Shown: piece by piece, positions 46,589 through 58,093 of the stretch
How positions within the stretch are numbered: the first letter of the stretch is position 1
Layout: each line of letters begins with the position of its first letter
Origin: Merzomyia westermanni
Taxonomy: Eukaryota > Arthropoda > Insecta > Diptera > Tephritidae
Assembly (NCBI GenBank): GCA_949987695.1
Contig: OX465288.1
Coordinates: 35,663,604 to 35,727,603 of the forward strand
Direction: 5' to 3'
Length of the DNA: 64,000 bases
Notes under the pieces: generated by a model
Seen by the model: the letters and a program-made list of their open reading frames with translations, nothing else
Told to the model about the DNA's origin: nothing
Database searches by the model: none
Made by a program: the position numbers and the translations under genes

Positions 46589-47946
46589 CAAGGCGAATTC
46601 ACTTACAGGTGATCTCAAAAGAACATATGAGCAGTGGCTTCTTCCAGGCCCGTGCGGAGGGGGAGGGTATATTTCAGCATACATTTATATTCCAAATGGC
46701 CAAATTCCATTCCAACTGATACTACTTACAGCCTTAGATAAGGTTAAAATTTTTTGGTGGGCTTATGTATTCAAATTGTCATTCACGTTCGTGCTTGTAT
46801 GTGTAAAGCGGTTTGAATTTGCTTTATTACTTCCCTGTAAAAAACGTTGGAGCATCAGAGTACTCCAACATTTATCCTTATTCATATAAAAAAGGTGGTC
46901 CAATTTACATAGCGATGTCCGGTGATTGGATCACCTAATCCTACTCGGAGTACCATTTACTTTCCTTCCGAATAGTCTATAGAGCACCTACGTTAGAGTA
47001 CTTTAAAAATGCTGCCAAAAGATTACTAGTAATTAAAGAGTATTCTAGACGAAAGCGAGAAGGGAGTATGTGTTCTTTTGAGGACCACCTACTCCCACTC
47101 CCGCTTTGATGTTGAATACTCCATAGAGTAATCCCATGGGAATATTTTGAGAGTACTCTCACGTAGGTGGTCTATAGAGTATTCAAAAGCAAAGAAACCG
47201 AGTATTCCGAGATGGATTAGGTGATCCAATCACCGGACATTGCCATGTAAATTGGACCACTTTTTTATATGAATCAGGATATGTGTTGGAGTACTCTGAT
47301 ACTCCTTTAGGAGTATTCTTTGGAGTATGAAACGGAGTATTTCCGTGTTTTGCAGGGTTATAACTGAATCGCAATGCGCCATTTTCTCTCCCTTTCGCAC
47401 ATATAAAACACAAATTAAAAGCTTGTAATTACTACATAATAGCTATACTTAATTAATACATACGTAAACACTCCTTTCTGTTTGTTGTTGTTCCCGCAAT
47501 GCGTTTCTATCATGTTGTTAGAATGGTTGACAATTCTTTGCCGCACACTTCATTATCATTCGTTGACCAGAGAAACTTGGTGAGGCACACACTACGGTAA
47601 GCTGAATATTATTAAAAAACGTATTTGAGATCAACAATGCCTGAAGATCGTCTGAACGGCTTAGCTTCACTCTATGCACATCGCGATGTCAAAATCGATC
47701 CGCAAATAATTTTGAAAGAGTTTTTTTCACTACCTCGAAGAGTAACTAAATATGACTTTTGACAATAAAATTTCCGTACTCCTAAAATAAATTTCTTATC
47801 TTTTTTCATTGATTACGTAACTTGAGTTTAAATCCCCCCTCGGATATTTTCTGCGCACGAGCCTGGCTTCTTCTGTCAAAATAAAAAAATTCTATGCAAT
47901 CTGACAGGAGAAGCCACCAAAGGAAAAACAAAACACATGAAGTATC
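46589..47946 (+). mobile_element. Second copy of the 184-bp hAT-like MITE, split by an insertion
   Basis: 46589-46644 carries the left end CAAGGCGAATTCACTTACAG as far as GTGGCTTCTTC. 47866-47946 resumes at GCTTCTTCTGTCAAAATAAA and runs to CACATGAAGTAT, where similarity with 13260-13443 ends. The right terminus is missing. The gap is the 1221-bp element at 46645-47865. Confidence 0.85.
46645..47865. mobile_element. 1221-bp non-autonomous hAT-like element with internal foldback
   Basis: Ends CAGGCCCGTGCG and, read inward from the right, CAGGCTCGTGCG, flanked by 8-bp duplications GCTTCTTC (46637-46644 and 47866-47873) of the MITE it entered. These features fit the hAT superfamily. No transposase frame is visible. 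Inside, arms of about 90 bp (46851-46940 and 47214-47302) are inverted repeats containing TGTCCGGTGATTGGATCACC and its complement, and the 270 bp between them is rich in GGAGTACT/GAGTATTC motifs. The inner foldback could be a separate older insertion. Confidence 0.85.
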
Positions 47947-48312
47947 CGTAATCCGCATTCTAGGAAACATAAATTACAATTACCGTAAACGGAATCGCAC
48001 TTTCAACAATTAAGGATTACGTCATCGTAATTTCATATGTTTTAAATTACAATTACTGTATTCGTTGCTTAAGATTTTTTAATAAAATACTTGTAAAAGT
48101 AACGATTATTCCCTTTCAGATCAGATTTCAGTGAACCTTTATTTAAGCAAACATTAAGCAAATAACTAATATTAAGAAATTAAAATTGTCACATTTTTGC
48201 GCAAATAACATCGACAAATTTTAGAAATTCAAAGTTATATTGTATAGCCTTATTCTAAATTGGCCTTAAGCAAGACTAATCTTTCAAAAGAAAATTCGGA
48301 AAGGGCATGGTA

Positions 48313-49618
48313 CAGGGTGGCTGATGAATTTTGCTATATTAAGAAACTCAAATAATTTTTTTTTCAGTGTATGGAATTCATTTTTCTTTTATTCATGTTA
48401 AATCACATTAAATTTTATTAAATATAGCTTAATTAGTTTTAAAAATAATGGAATTTAAATGCCCTCCCTGCTCGTCGATGCATGTGCGGCATCTTACCAA
48501 ACAGTTGTTCATTACTGCTTGGAGAATTGAGACAGGAATAGCCGCAATTGTTTCTCGAATGGATTGCCTTAGTTCATTCAAATTTGTTGCTTTGAAGACT
48601 TCCTGTTTGCAATAACCCCACAAGAAAAAGTCAGGTGCAGTAAGGTCAGGCGACCTGGGTGGCCAACGGAATGTGGAGTTTCTGGATATCAGCTTATTGG
48701 GAAATTTTCGTCGCAATTCTGTCATAACAGGTTGGGCTATATGAGGAGCTGCACCATCTTGCTGAAACCACACAGAGTTGAAAGAAATTCTCATTCGGCG
48801 TAATTCTGGATAGAAAAACTCTCTCAACATGCTCAAGTAACGGTCTCCAGTAACCGTAACGGTGTGACCGTTTTCTTCGAAGAAGTAGGGCCCGACAATG
48901 CAGCGTGATGAAACTGCACACCACACTGTGACACGAAGTGGATGCAATTCCGTCTCATGGAGTATCTGTGGGTTGGAAGCACTCCATATTCGACAATTTT
49001 GTTTGTTTATGTTGCCGTTTAAATCGAAATGGGCCTCGTCAGACATGAAAAGACAGTTCAACATGTTTCCATCCTCTTCCACCATTTGAAGCATCTTCTG
49101 GCAAAATTCCAAGCGAATCGGCAAGTCTGCAGCATGCAGTTTGTTGGCCATTTGAATTTTATATGGGAATAAGTCCAAATCTTTGTGCATAATTGACTGT
49201 AATGACTGTCTGCTTACACCCATTTGAGCAGATAAGCTTCTTGTCGAAACACGTGGATTGTTTTGTATGGCAGCAGCTACAGCAGCGATTGTTTCCTCCG
49301 TTCGAACTGAAGGGTTTCGATGGTAAGGTCTTCTGTTGACTGTCCCATGCTCGGCAAAATTGTTTACAAGTCTTATTATGGTCCATCTGCTCGGAGGATT
49401 GCCGCCAAACGTGCGCCTATACTCTCTTTGAACCGAAACTACGGACTCCAGTGCGTGATAGCGGCGGACAATCCAAATTCTTGTTTCAGTGTCCCAGTTA
49501 TCCATTTTTGTTAAATGTAAAAGTCAATCTGCAAAATAAAAAAAAATTAAGCAGATTCATTAAATAGAAAAAAAGTTATTTAATTTTTTTTTGGTAGCGG
49601 CTTTCATTAGCCACCCTG
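48313..49618 (-). mobile_element. Intact DD41D Tc1/mariner-type transposon
   Basis: 1306 bp between TA dinucleotides (48311-48312 and 49619-49620). Terminal inverted repeats: CAGGGTGGCTGATGAATTTT on the left and CAGGGTGGCTAATGAAAGCC on the right read inward, matching at about 19 of the first 24 positions. The only gene is an uninterrupted transposase in the minus direction. Complete ends plus an intact gene mean this copy could be active or only recently silent. Confidence 0.93.
48429..49505 (-). CDS. DD41D transposase, intact (358 aa)
   Basis: Would cut the element at its termini and join it to a TA target in the nucleus. Residues 1-110 form the DNA-binding region: a first helix-turn-helix around residues 8-50 (with TETRIWIVRRY) and a second around 68-108 (TEETIAAV, then VSTRSLSAQMGVSRQSLQ). 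The catalytic domain has Asp156 in LFMSDEAHFDLNG, Asp250 in VWFQQDGAAPH and Asp292 in DLTAPDFFLWGY. The 41 residues between the last two define DD41D. The length is normal for the group. The start ATG lies at 49503-49505, about 113 bp inside the right terminus, and the stop is about 113 bp from the left one. No stop, frameshift or lost catalytic residue is visible. Family membership is firm; activity is inference. Confidence 0.95.
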   Translation of the reverse strand: MDNWDTETRIWIVRRYHALESVVSVQREYRRTFGGNPPSRWTIIRLVNNFAEHGTVNRRPYHRNPSVRTEETIAAVAAAIQNNPRVSTRSLSAQMGVSRQSLQSIMHKDLDLFPYKIQMANKLHAADLPIRLEFCQKMLQMVEEDGNMLNCLFMSDEAHFDLNGNINKQNCRIWSASNPQILHETELHPLRVTVWCAVSSRCIVGPYFFEENGHTVTVTGDRYLSMLREFFYPELRRMRISFNSVWFQQDGAAPHIAQPVMTELRRKFPNKLISRNSTFRWPPRSPDLTAPDFFLWGYCKQEVFKATNLNELRQSIRETIAAIPVSILQAVMNNCLVRCRTCIDEQGGHLNSIIFKTN

Positions 49619-50250
49619 TATAAGCGTATATGAACCTATATTGCAAAAACGCCTGATTGACTCGACAGTCACCGTTATGCTAACAGCCTCGGCACGTGAA
49701 GACTTGACCGCTACGCAAGTTTTTCATTAGAAATAAAATTCATAGCTTCCTATGTTCATATTATGAAATCACTTATAGCTTTCAGTTTGTCGGCAGTCTT
49801 AGAAATCTCTAAAATTAACAGATTTTCACTCAATTTTTTGACGTTGGGAATTTTTTTGTTTTTGTAAAATTTAACAAATTACTCGTATATTATATATTTA
49901 CTATCAAGTGCAAAATACTGTCACTCTTTCCCGCAGTACGAACAAGTAATTTACGCAAGCATATATGTATGTATCAAAATTTTTAAAACTTTTTCAAGGT
50001 TGGCTAAAAAATTTATAATTTCAAAAGTTGTGTATGAAAATTATAGCAATTGAAATCCTAAGTACCCAAATTAACGATTATTGCAATCGTAATTTAAAAA
50101 ATTTTAAATTACGGTTACGTAATCGTAATCCTAGTTATCTAAATTAACGATTACTGTAATCGTAATTTAAAAAAAGTTTAAATCACGATTGCTGTAATCG
50201 TAATCCTAGCTGTAATCGACTACGCATGTAATCCTTATCGCCCAGCTCTG

Positions 50251-53139
50251 CTTAAGTATTGTCGCTCCACTTTCTAAGTTCACCGGATTCTTTGTACAAA
50301 TTTTTTTGGATGAGCTGGTAGACAAATTTTATTTATTCAAATTTATAATACCTGAATGAATAAAAATGACTGAACATTATAAAACGTTTACTTCTTTTGA
50401 GTAAAATATTTTAAAGGGAATTTTGGTGCTTAAGTTTTGTCGTACACTGTATGTATGTGCGTCTTGATCTATTTTGGGCGAGTTTGAAACTGATGTATTT
50501 CTGTCGGAATATCATAATTTACATCTCCTAGTGTATACCAATTGCTTGTATTCATACTATTTTCGAAGTAGTTCACAACTATTTGGTTTGACTGCCGGGA
50601 ACCTATAAAAGCTAAAACAATAACTTCGCATGAAGGCTCGAAGTAGTAAAGAACAAATCAACTAACGGCATATCATAACCAACATCAATGCACACCCACA
50701 ACCCCTCTGTGAACGTATCACACACATTTCGATTTCCGGAAAAATTTATGAAATCAATTGACGCTATTCACTCACAGACACTTTATCACTTCCAAACCAT
50801 AAAAGCGATAATAACAACAACTACCAAAAATACATCATCTCATAACAACAACAACTCACTACATTTAACGCATTGAAGCCGTAATATCATTTGTACGAAG
50901 TATGAAAGATATCAAATCAGCGACATTAATGAAGCCTAGCTATTGGTAGCATACAAATTCACACCAACACCAAATTTGGTAAAAGCATTGAAAAGCATAG
51001 CGCCCTAGGAATTATATTTAGGGTGGGAAAATAGTACACGTAAGCAGTTAGCATATGGTTGAGTGAAATGGCTGATATAGCATCACATCACATAATAATG
51101 CGATCTGATGATTCAAATTGCAATGCAATAATAATGAAGTCAGGCGAAAACTCCAACAACAAAAGCAAAAACAACGCTGTGCTCATATGTTGAAAGCATA
51201 ACATGGATGACACCGCTATAGTTCTACTTCAGGGGATAGCAAAGCGGTGTGGAAAATGTTGACTGTCACAAGAGTTGGCATCACCTTCAGAAGTGAGAAA
51301 AAGAAACAATAGTTGGAGGAGATGAAGCTTGAAATGCAAACACTGTGTGTCATTTGCCACTCAGGAAAACAATAAATAAATAATAAAATCAGTGAGCTAC
51401 TTACATATCAACGCCTGAGTGAAGGTGATTGGAAAACGTCGGTGTAATGCAATAATAACCTTTATTAACAAAAAACAAAAAAAAATTTTGTAAAACGCGT
51501 GGGCAGGAGAAAGTTTTAGAAAATCCCGCAATTTTTATGAATTTTAAACTCATACCATTCAACTAACATAGCAATATAAATTAGGATATTGGAAGCAAAG
51601 ATGACTAGATGCGAAACTTCGCGCTCTCTGAGAGCGCTCAAAAAGTGGTCATTTTTTATAACATTTTCCAATGGTGCCAGTAGGGTGAAAACCAAATATG
51701 GCAATTTTGAGCAGATTTTTGGGTATTTTGCAGTTTCTACACCACCATGAGGTATGCAAAAGGCGCGTTACTGAATTTATTTTTGGGTGCTCGGTTCCCC
51801 TGTTTCACCCATATCGTCATATACATATAAAATATAATAAGATATATTTAGAATAAAAGTAAAAATTCTAATAAATAAAATTATTAATGGTTCATAATAT
51901 AAATTTAATTAAATAGAAATTAAAAAATTAAACAAAAAAATAAATAAAATACATTTCTTCATAAAATAAGGAACTAAAATAAAATTTAAAATAATAATAA
52001 TTTTTATTATTAAGTTAACTTTTTTTTTAATAAAATAAAAAATGACAACAAATTTATTTTCAATGAAAATAATCATAAACCACATTCTGCATTAACTGCA
52101 AGATGAAGAAAAAAAAGATTATTTCCCCAAGAAGTGTGAGAAATACAAGATTTGTATGTAAATATGAAAAGAATAGTTCATATTGGAAAATAAGGCAAAA
52201 GATCTGAGGAAAAAGCGCAGAAAACCAATTATGGGTGTCAATCTGTAAAGAAAAGTCAAAAATTTGAGAACTAATGAAAGTAAAATATGATATCACATAA
52301 TGAGATCAAATAATTGCTACTACATATATACAGGAACTATAAAAATATGTGCAGCCACTTTTGAAAACAAAAAAATTGCAAAGAAGCTGAAAAGAATTCT
52401 AGATGTCGAAAAAGTTTTAATGCCACTTTGCCAGCTTCACTTTCCCCATTTTAATCACTTATTAATAATTTTCTCACCGCCTTTAGTTAAAGTTCATATA
52501 TACATACTATAATTTGTTAGGATTAACGACGTTTTTTCAGCTGAAATATCACTAATATGACATAAATTATGCAAATTGTTTTGGTTCGTTTTTTGCTTCT
52601 GGCTCCTCATGGTTTATGTATCTCATGTCAGACGGTCCTCGATTAGGCAGTGTAGCCAACTATTTGATGTGTTTGTTAGTTGGCAACACTGCATAAACGA
52701 GGACCGAAATGAGAGAGCGGGAAAGAGTCTCATATCAAGTCATCTTTGATTGCAAGCCATGCTAAATAAAGTAAATTTACGTGATATCCGTTGGTCCAGT
52801 TACTTGTAAGACTAATTTTAAAATGCAAGCTTATGAATCTCGCTGGCTTTATTTCCTGTCCGTAAAAGGAAATAGCGCGCACTGAAAAAGCAATAAGATG
52901 GCGGGGTTTCAATCCCCTGGTTGGTACCTTCTTCACTTTGTTTTAATAACAGTTTCTTTTTCAAGCCTGAATCGTATTTACTGTAATATGTTTTGTGGCC
53001 GCCGGCTTATATGCTAAAATTCCGGAAAATTCGAAAATAAAAGAACAACAACAAGCCGCAGTAGTCATCATAACCTCCGAGTGTACGTTCTTCTAGTTTC
53101 TATAAAAAAGGGGCAGTGCGCGAATTTGAGAAGGAACTC
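50251..53139. other. No gene recognised
   Basis: Spacer with CAACAA-rich DNA (50800-50870, 51140-51180) and a strongly AT-rich block at 51820-52060. The frames at 50688-52936 have no known domain. A small hairpin at 52634-52705 is listed separately. The GGGGTTTCAATCCCC block near 52905 looked tRNA-like but did not fit. Confidence 0.4.
52634..52705. repeat. Short near-perfect hairpin (29-bp arms, 14-nt loop)
   Basis: The left arm begins GGTCCTCGATTAGGCAGTGT; the right arm, read as complement, begins GGTCCTCGTTTATGCAGTGT. Three of 29 positions differ. TCTCAT and ATGAGA outside extend the pairing loosely. The size and shape fit either a tiny foldback or a microRNA-precursor-like hairpin; the sequence alone cannot decide. 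Confidence 0.7.
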
Positions 53140-53690
53140 GTCCTCAAGCTGACAGAGGTAGATTCACTCTGATCCATATTATTTAGCAATCCTATGCAGG
53201 AATATCCTTATGTGAAATTTAAAAACCTGAATTGTTTCAGAGATATCAGATACATTAGCTCTTGTCGACGACTAATCAAATAAGCTGTCTAAGCCATCGT
53301 TAGGAATGTCTAGGAAGCGTCCTACTTTGGTCTGAGTAGAAAATTGAGAAGTAAAGCCCTCTCTGGACCAACATAGCTGGCGCTCAAAATGCTACATCAT
53401 ACCTGTTCTGATGTACTGCGCGGAATTCAATGAGCAAAAAAAGTGAAATAATGCCAAAGGCGAGTATCGAAGGAATTTTACCGATGAGCTGTACGAGTTT
53501 TACGCAGATGTGAGCAAAGTACAAAGAAGGCTCAAAGGCACTGGGTCATGCTATACGAATGGACCTAAAATCTCCTGGCCGGAATGTTTTCCTATCGAAA
53601 CTCGATTTTGGCTGCAGGTGGAGAATGACTTGACTTCCCTTGATGTTTCCAACGGGCGTCAGTTATCGCTATGAATTGACACAGTTAGCT
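53140..53690 (+). pseudogene. LINE endonuclease/reverse-transcriptase C-terminal remnant, copy 1
   Basis: The frame from about 53464 reads RRNFTDELYEFYADVSKVQR then RLKGTGSCYTNGPKISWPEC and ENDLTSLDVSNGRQLSL before a stop. The ELYELYADV..V.R motif and the W..DL..L.....WR pattern near the end are typical of the C-terminal part of certain insect LINE polyproteins. Upstream, LRSKALSGPT and a LALKMLHH-like block continue the similarity with frame changes. A diverged paralogue lies at 61970-62500. Confidence 0.55.
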
Positions 53691-54706
53691 GTACTACCTT
53701 TTCCAGACCATACTTAAATTAGCATGCTGATACATGCTTTATACCAACTTTTCTTTTCCTTGCTTCACTAGTTCTACAGATTAAGATATTTTTCGACTGG
53801 CTTTACCAAAGGCTTCTTCCATGCCCAGCCTGACGTCAAATGTCAGATATTGGTGGCATGGCGGGAGCAGTCATCATGTGTATTTTTCGGATCACATTAT
53901 AACTTAAAGGCTGACTCAGGTTACATTTAACTGCGTCCGGATTCCCGTAGTTCTTGATATGTAGTAATTGAGTAAGTCATATTATCCAGATCGAAATGGT
54001 GCCAGTGCAATGCAGCTGTGTGTGGGCAAATGTCATTCCTATTTTACACTATGTAACGACTTAGATCGTATTGTAGCTTTTTCGAAAGAAAATAACAAAA
54101 AAATTTTATTGGCTTTGGGCTAAAATCGCGTATGGCCTCACCGTATTATTACGGATCAAACTGGTTTCTTATATATTACTGTATCTTATCATTATACTCG
54201 CTGTGGTCTCCCTGGGAGCTGTGATTCTTCAAGCCCTTGAAGAGGAACTGCCGTTGACGTTGTTGTTGCTTTAGAAGAAAACATATTCTCTTGAAATGCC
54301 GTTGTGTGATATGAATCAGTGTGTGAGTATGCTACCACCTTCAGCTTCAGCGAACGATTGGAGAATTTTAGAAGACCTCCCAGGAGAGTAATGAGGGAGA
54401 CATTTCATATTCCTCCTAAAAGACCAACGAAAGTTCTTTGTAGAATCATGCCTCAATCCTTCTATGGAAGCAAATAAAGGAGTGGAAGCAATGCAAATGC
54501 CTCACATACCAGGCATAAGTTATGGAAAATGGTACAAATAACATTCATATAAAAAAGTTCAACAACCACAAATGGTTTCGAATCTGAATTAAATATTATA
54601 TTTTCTACGACTGAAACTTTTTTCTTTTGTTTAAATTTATTTTCCTTTGTTGACAGAGAAATTCAGCGTACTCAAAAAGTGGTTTGCCGTAAGTAGGAGT
54701 TGGAGA
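53691..54706. other. No gene recognised
   Basis: No motif or repeat of note. Confidence 0.35.
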
Positions 54707-55002
54707 AATCTCTGCTTTCGCCCAAAAAATATATAGAAGGGAGTAATCCTTTATTATTAAGGAGGTCTCCCCTATTGCTCCAATATTAGTAAACTCGGAG
54801 CACAGAGTGTAGAAATCTCTGTTATCGCTCCGAAAGGATGTTAAGGGGAGTACTCTCTTGTTTATCGTTTGGGGATATCTCTCCCTTTCCTCCACAAAGA
54901 GTAGGATAAGAGCAGAAAACGAAAAAAGTATCTCTATTGTTCCAAAAGGATGTCAAAGGGAGCACTCTCATATTCATCGCTTCGGGAGATCTCGCTTCAA
55001 GT
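54707..55002 (+). repeat. Three-unit degenerate tandem repeat, about 104-118 bp period
   Basis: The units start near 54707, 54811 and 54929. Each follows the order ATCTCTGTTATCGCTCC, AAAGGATGTTAAGGGGAGTA, CTCTCTTGTTTATCG, GGGGATATCTC with variations. The frame at 54605-54895 on the minus strand only reflects the repeat. Confidence 0.6.
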
Positions 55003-56881
55003 TCTACTAGGTTGCTACTGCCATTCTTCTTCGTAGTTTATTGACACCAATTTAAAAAAAAAATTTGACCACTGTGCTGCCCACTTGCTATAAAGTAACA
55101 AACCCCCACATTCTCATTTCGTGAGCGCTTTTTATACTTTGACCGCAGCTAATGAAACTCGAGTGAGTCCCACCTAAACACCCAAAATAGCCATGTAAAA
55201 GCAAAAATCGCTGCTACAGCAAAACCTATACAGCTTGGTGAACAAAACGTTTGACAGCAGCCAATACAAACATCTGTCATTGTTTGAAAATTTAACCGGC
55301 GGCTAAAAAGTTCACAGCACCAAGTGCCAAAAATTGTACAAATAGTTTATCATTGAGACTCCTTCAGTTGCACGAACAACGCCACAATCAGCCAATGGAG
55401 TTGTTTGCATTGTCGAAAAGTGGATGCTGCATTTGTTGTTGTTTGATGCTGCTGCTGGCCTCGTTCAAGTGTGATTAATTGCAAAAGCAGCAGTGGTAGT
55501 AGCAGCAGCAATAGCTAAACGGCGTTAAAATCTCTGCCACTCCCAAGGCAGCAAAAGTCAGCTGAGCAGTTTTATCCACTGCCGAAGTACTCCTGTGGCA
55601 TGTGGATATACATACACATGCGACACACAGATTGGCCTTTTGGCACACTAACGACAATAACGTTGATATTTCTTGTTGTAGTTATTTTTTTTCTTTGGGT
55701 ATATTGAGTTATTTACTGTTATTTTTATTTGCTTCATTATTTGCCCAACATATCGCTAGTGCTTATAGCCATTGCCCCCAAGCGCAAGCAACCCATTGTT
55801 GTTTTTTTTCCCCCGTTTTTTTATTTACATTGGGAAATAACACCCCTGCACTGGTGTTATACTTTGCCTGCTGCTACATTTTCTTAACTGTTGTCCTTAG
55901 CCATACTCACTTCCACCGCATACCAGCAAAAGTCAACAATGTCAAGCTTACGTCAGCAGCGCTTTTGCTGACTTTTTGATGCTACTTCATATTTTACGCT
56001 TCAATTTTAACTTCCTCTACTTTATTTTCTGCACACAGCTGTCTAAACTGTTACACGCGCCATGTGTGTATGGATGTACTTCGTTTGAAGCAGTGATCGC
56101 CAACTCGTGGCTAGCGGGACATAAGCAGTGTTACCGCGGTTTTCGAATAAAGTGTATCAGTTTGTGAACAAAAATTTATCAAAAGAAGATATATCAGCTT
56201 TTTTTTAGTTTTTGCTTAATTTATCGAAATCCATGTTTATTGTAGTAAAATTTATTGAAATAATAATTTTCCAATGGAAACATCTGACAATTTTTTAAAT
56301 ATTTTTTTTTTTTTAATTTTTTTTTTCATTTCAAATAGTACCAGCCCAACAAGCATTTCTGTAAATGTTTTTAAGAATAATTTAAATTGAACTTACTGCA
56401 ATAAGTGCTGTGTAAATATTTTTCAATTTTTATTTATTTAAATGTTTGAAGTAAATTTTTTATAGACTTCAATAAAAAACAGTTATAAATCATTTTACTT
56501 TAAAAGTGAAGTTCAAATGTTTCAACTTAGAATATTTCCAATTCTTTTCAGAAGAGATTTTACATGAGAACGACGACGAAGGAGCAAATATCATGGCTGC
56601 ATCTTAACCACTTCCGCAATCTCCTAATAATTGGTTTAAGTTGCAGCATTCAATGTGTGATTACAACTTATCTATTTATTTTATTACAATAGCTAAATAA
56701 TATAAAAATATCGTTTGAATAATGTTTAAAAATAAAAATTTATAAAAAGCTTTATTTGAAAATTTTTTATATTCTTACATTTATAAGCTTTTAATCAACG
56801 TGTTATTTTGATAATAAAACTCTTATTTTCAAACGTTTTATAATCGAAAAATCAGATATTTGTAAGCTTAATATTTATTTC
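55003..56881. other. No gene recognised; CAG/GTT-rich spacer
   Basis: GCAGCAGCAATAGC near 55502 and GTTGTTGTTTGATGCTGCTGC near 55435 are simple repeats. The 125-codon frame at 55602-55979 is hydrophobic and T-rich, with no recognised family; I treat it as chance. The stretch beyond 56160 is very AT-rich. Confidence 0.4.
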
Positions 56882-57118
56882 GGAAAGTTTTTTAAAGATT
56901 CATTTTAAGTATTTTTGTAAGTATAACGAGCTCAAGACCAGTTGATAATAATTAACTAAATAATTAACTAAAGAATTATTATCAACTGGTCTTGAGCTCG
57001 TTATACTTACAAAAATACTTAAAATTAACTAAATAGTTAACTAAAGAATTATTATCAACTGGTCTTGAGCTCGTTATACTTACAAAAATACTTAAAATGA
57101 ATCTTTAAAAAACTTTCC
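56882..57118. repeat. Perfect 72-bp inverted repeat with an extra internal arm
   Basis: The left arm 56882-56953 and the right arm 57047-57118 are exact reverse complements over 72 bp. A further copy of the inner 50 bp of the right arm lies at 56974-57025, so the right side is a tandem pair of about 73-bp units. Each arm contains GAGCTCAAGACC preceded by AAGTATTTTTGTAAGTATAAC, the same layout as the arms at 9841-10142. Confidence 0.92.
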
Positions 57119-58093
57119 AAGTTGATTGCTACTGGATTTGACAGTGCAATCATTTGTCAGTGTGATTTTGACTTGGAACCCACGAATTACGAAAATAAAA
57201 TACATGTATGTACACATGTCAAGCAGCCTTCACCTGTAACTATTATTCCACCATGCCGAAAAGTATTGTCAAAACTCAACAGTCAAGCAGTGTTGTGCTT
57301 CACGTACATGAAATTGTTAGTTCATAAAAAAAGTTAAAGCTTTATTACGAAATGAGTCCACATGAATACTGAAAATGTATCAAAATAATCATGATAAAAA
57401 TTTATCAAAACACGAATTTTACAAAAAAGTATATCAAAACTGCAACGCTGGACATGAATGATGTGTATTTTTAATAAGGTTTCTTGATACGGCAACACTG
57501 AAATGAGGTGCTTACAACTTTCATCAAAGTACGTAAAAGGGTCCGAGGAGTAACAAATAATGGAGTCTAAGTGTGGGTGTAACTGCCCTTTTTACAATCA
57601 GCTGAGAGCTTTAGCAAAAAATTTTACGTGTTTTAAACTTTCAGATCAACTTTGATTGAGTTAAATTGTGCTTCAGCAAGTTTTGTAGATCTTCCCTTTT
57701 ATTAAATTTTTACTTTTTACGTAGCATTCGCCAAACATTTTATGGAATGTGTGGGTGGTTATCAATCGATTGACTGTATTGGAATATTGCAAATGCGGCC
57801 ACAAATCTTGATTCAGTTTCAGAGTTCAAACATGTGCTGTACCACGGCCCCTTAAAATATGTTTACATGGCTATAATTTTTTATCTAACTTATAAATACT
57901 TTAGGCCAAGTTTTTTTTATTTCCAAAAAAAAATTATTGGATGTTTCAATCTACACATCGATTTTAGTAAACAATCACGTGTTTTCCAAAATATTTAAAT
58001 AGTGATGACACATAAGGGCTAAAGAGTCTGCCCAATTCTAAATATTCCCATGGGAAATTTTGGGAAAACGAATTCGAAGCACGAATCAATCCT
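57119..58093. other. No gene recognised; partial relative of a small element
   Basis: 57165-57215 (GATTTTGACTTGGAACCCAC then GAATTACGAAAATAAAATAC) resembles the middle of the small element at 58094 and 61626. The rest shows nothing. Confidence 0.35.

Larger units (their letters stand above)
47947..50250. repeat. ATTAC/GTAAT-rich repeat, interrupted by the intact DD41D element
   Basis: The left part (47947-48312) holds CCGTAATCCGCATTC, AATTACAATTACCGTAAAC and AATTACAATTACTGTA. The right part (49619-50250) ends with repeated GATTACTGTAATCGTAATTT and GCTGTAATCGTAATCCTAGC units and finishes CCTTATCGCCCAGCTCTG. Read inward, that right end, CAGAGCTGGGCGATAAGG, looks like a hAT-type terminus. No matching left terminus was found, so the element may be truncated on the left. 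Confidence 0.5.

Noticed and set aside
52855..52935. tRNA-like GGGGTTTCAATCCCC block
   Set aside because: The T-arm can only be drawn with a misplaced loop, and no D arm, anticodon arm or acceptor stem fits the upstream sequence.
55602..55979. 125-codon hydrophobic frame
   Set aside because: It looks like several membrane segments but arises from T-rich DNA; no family resemblance or coding periodicity that I can see.
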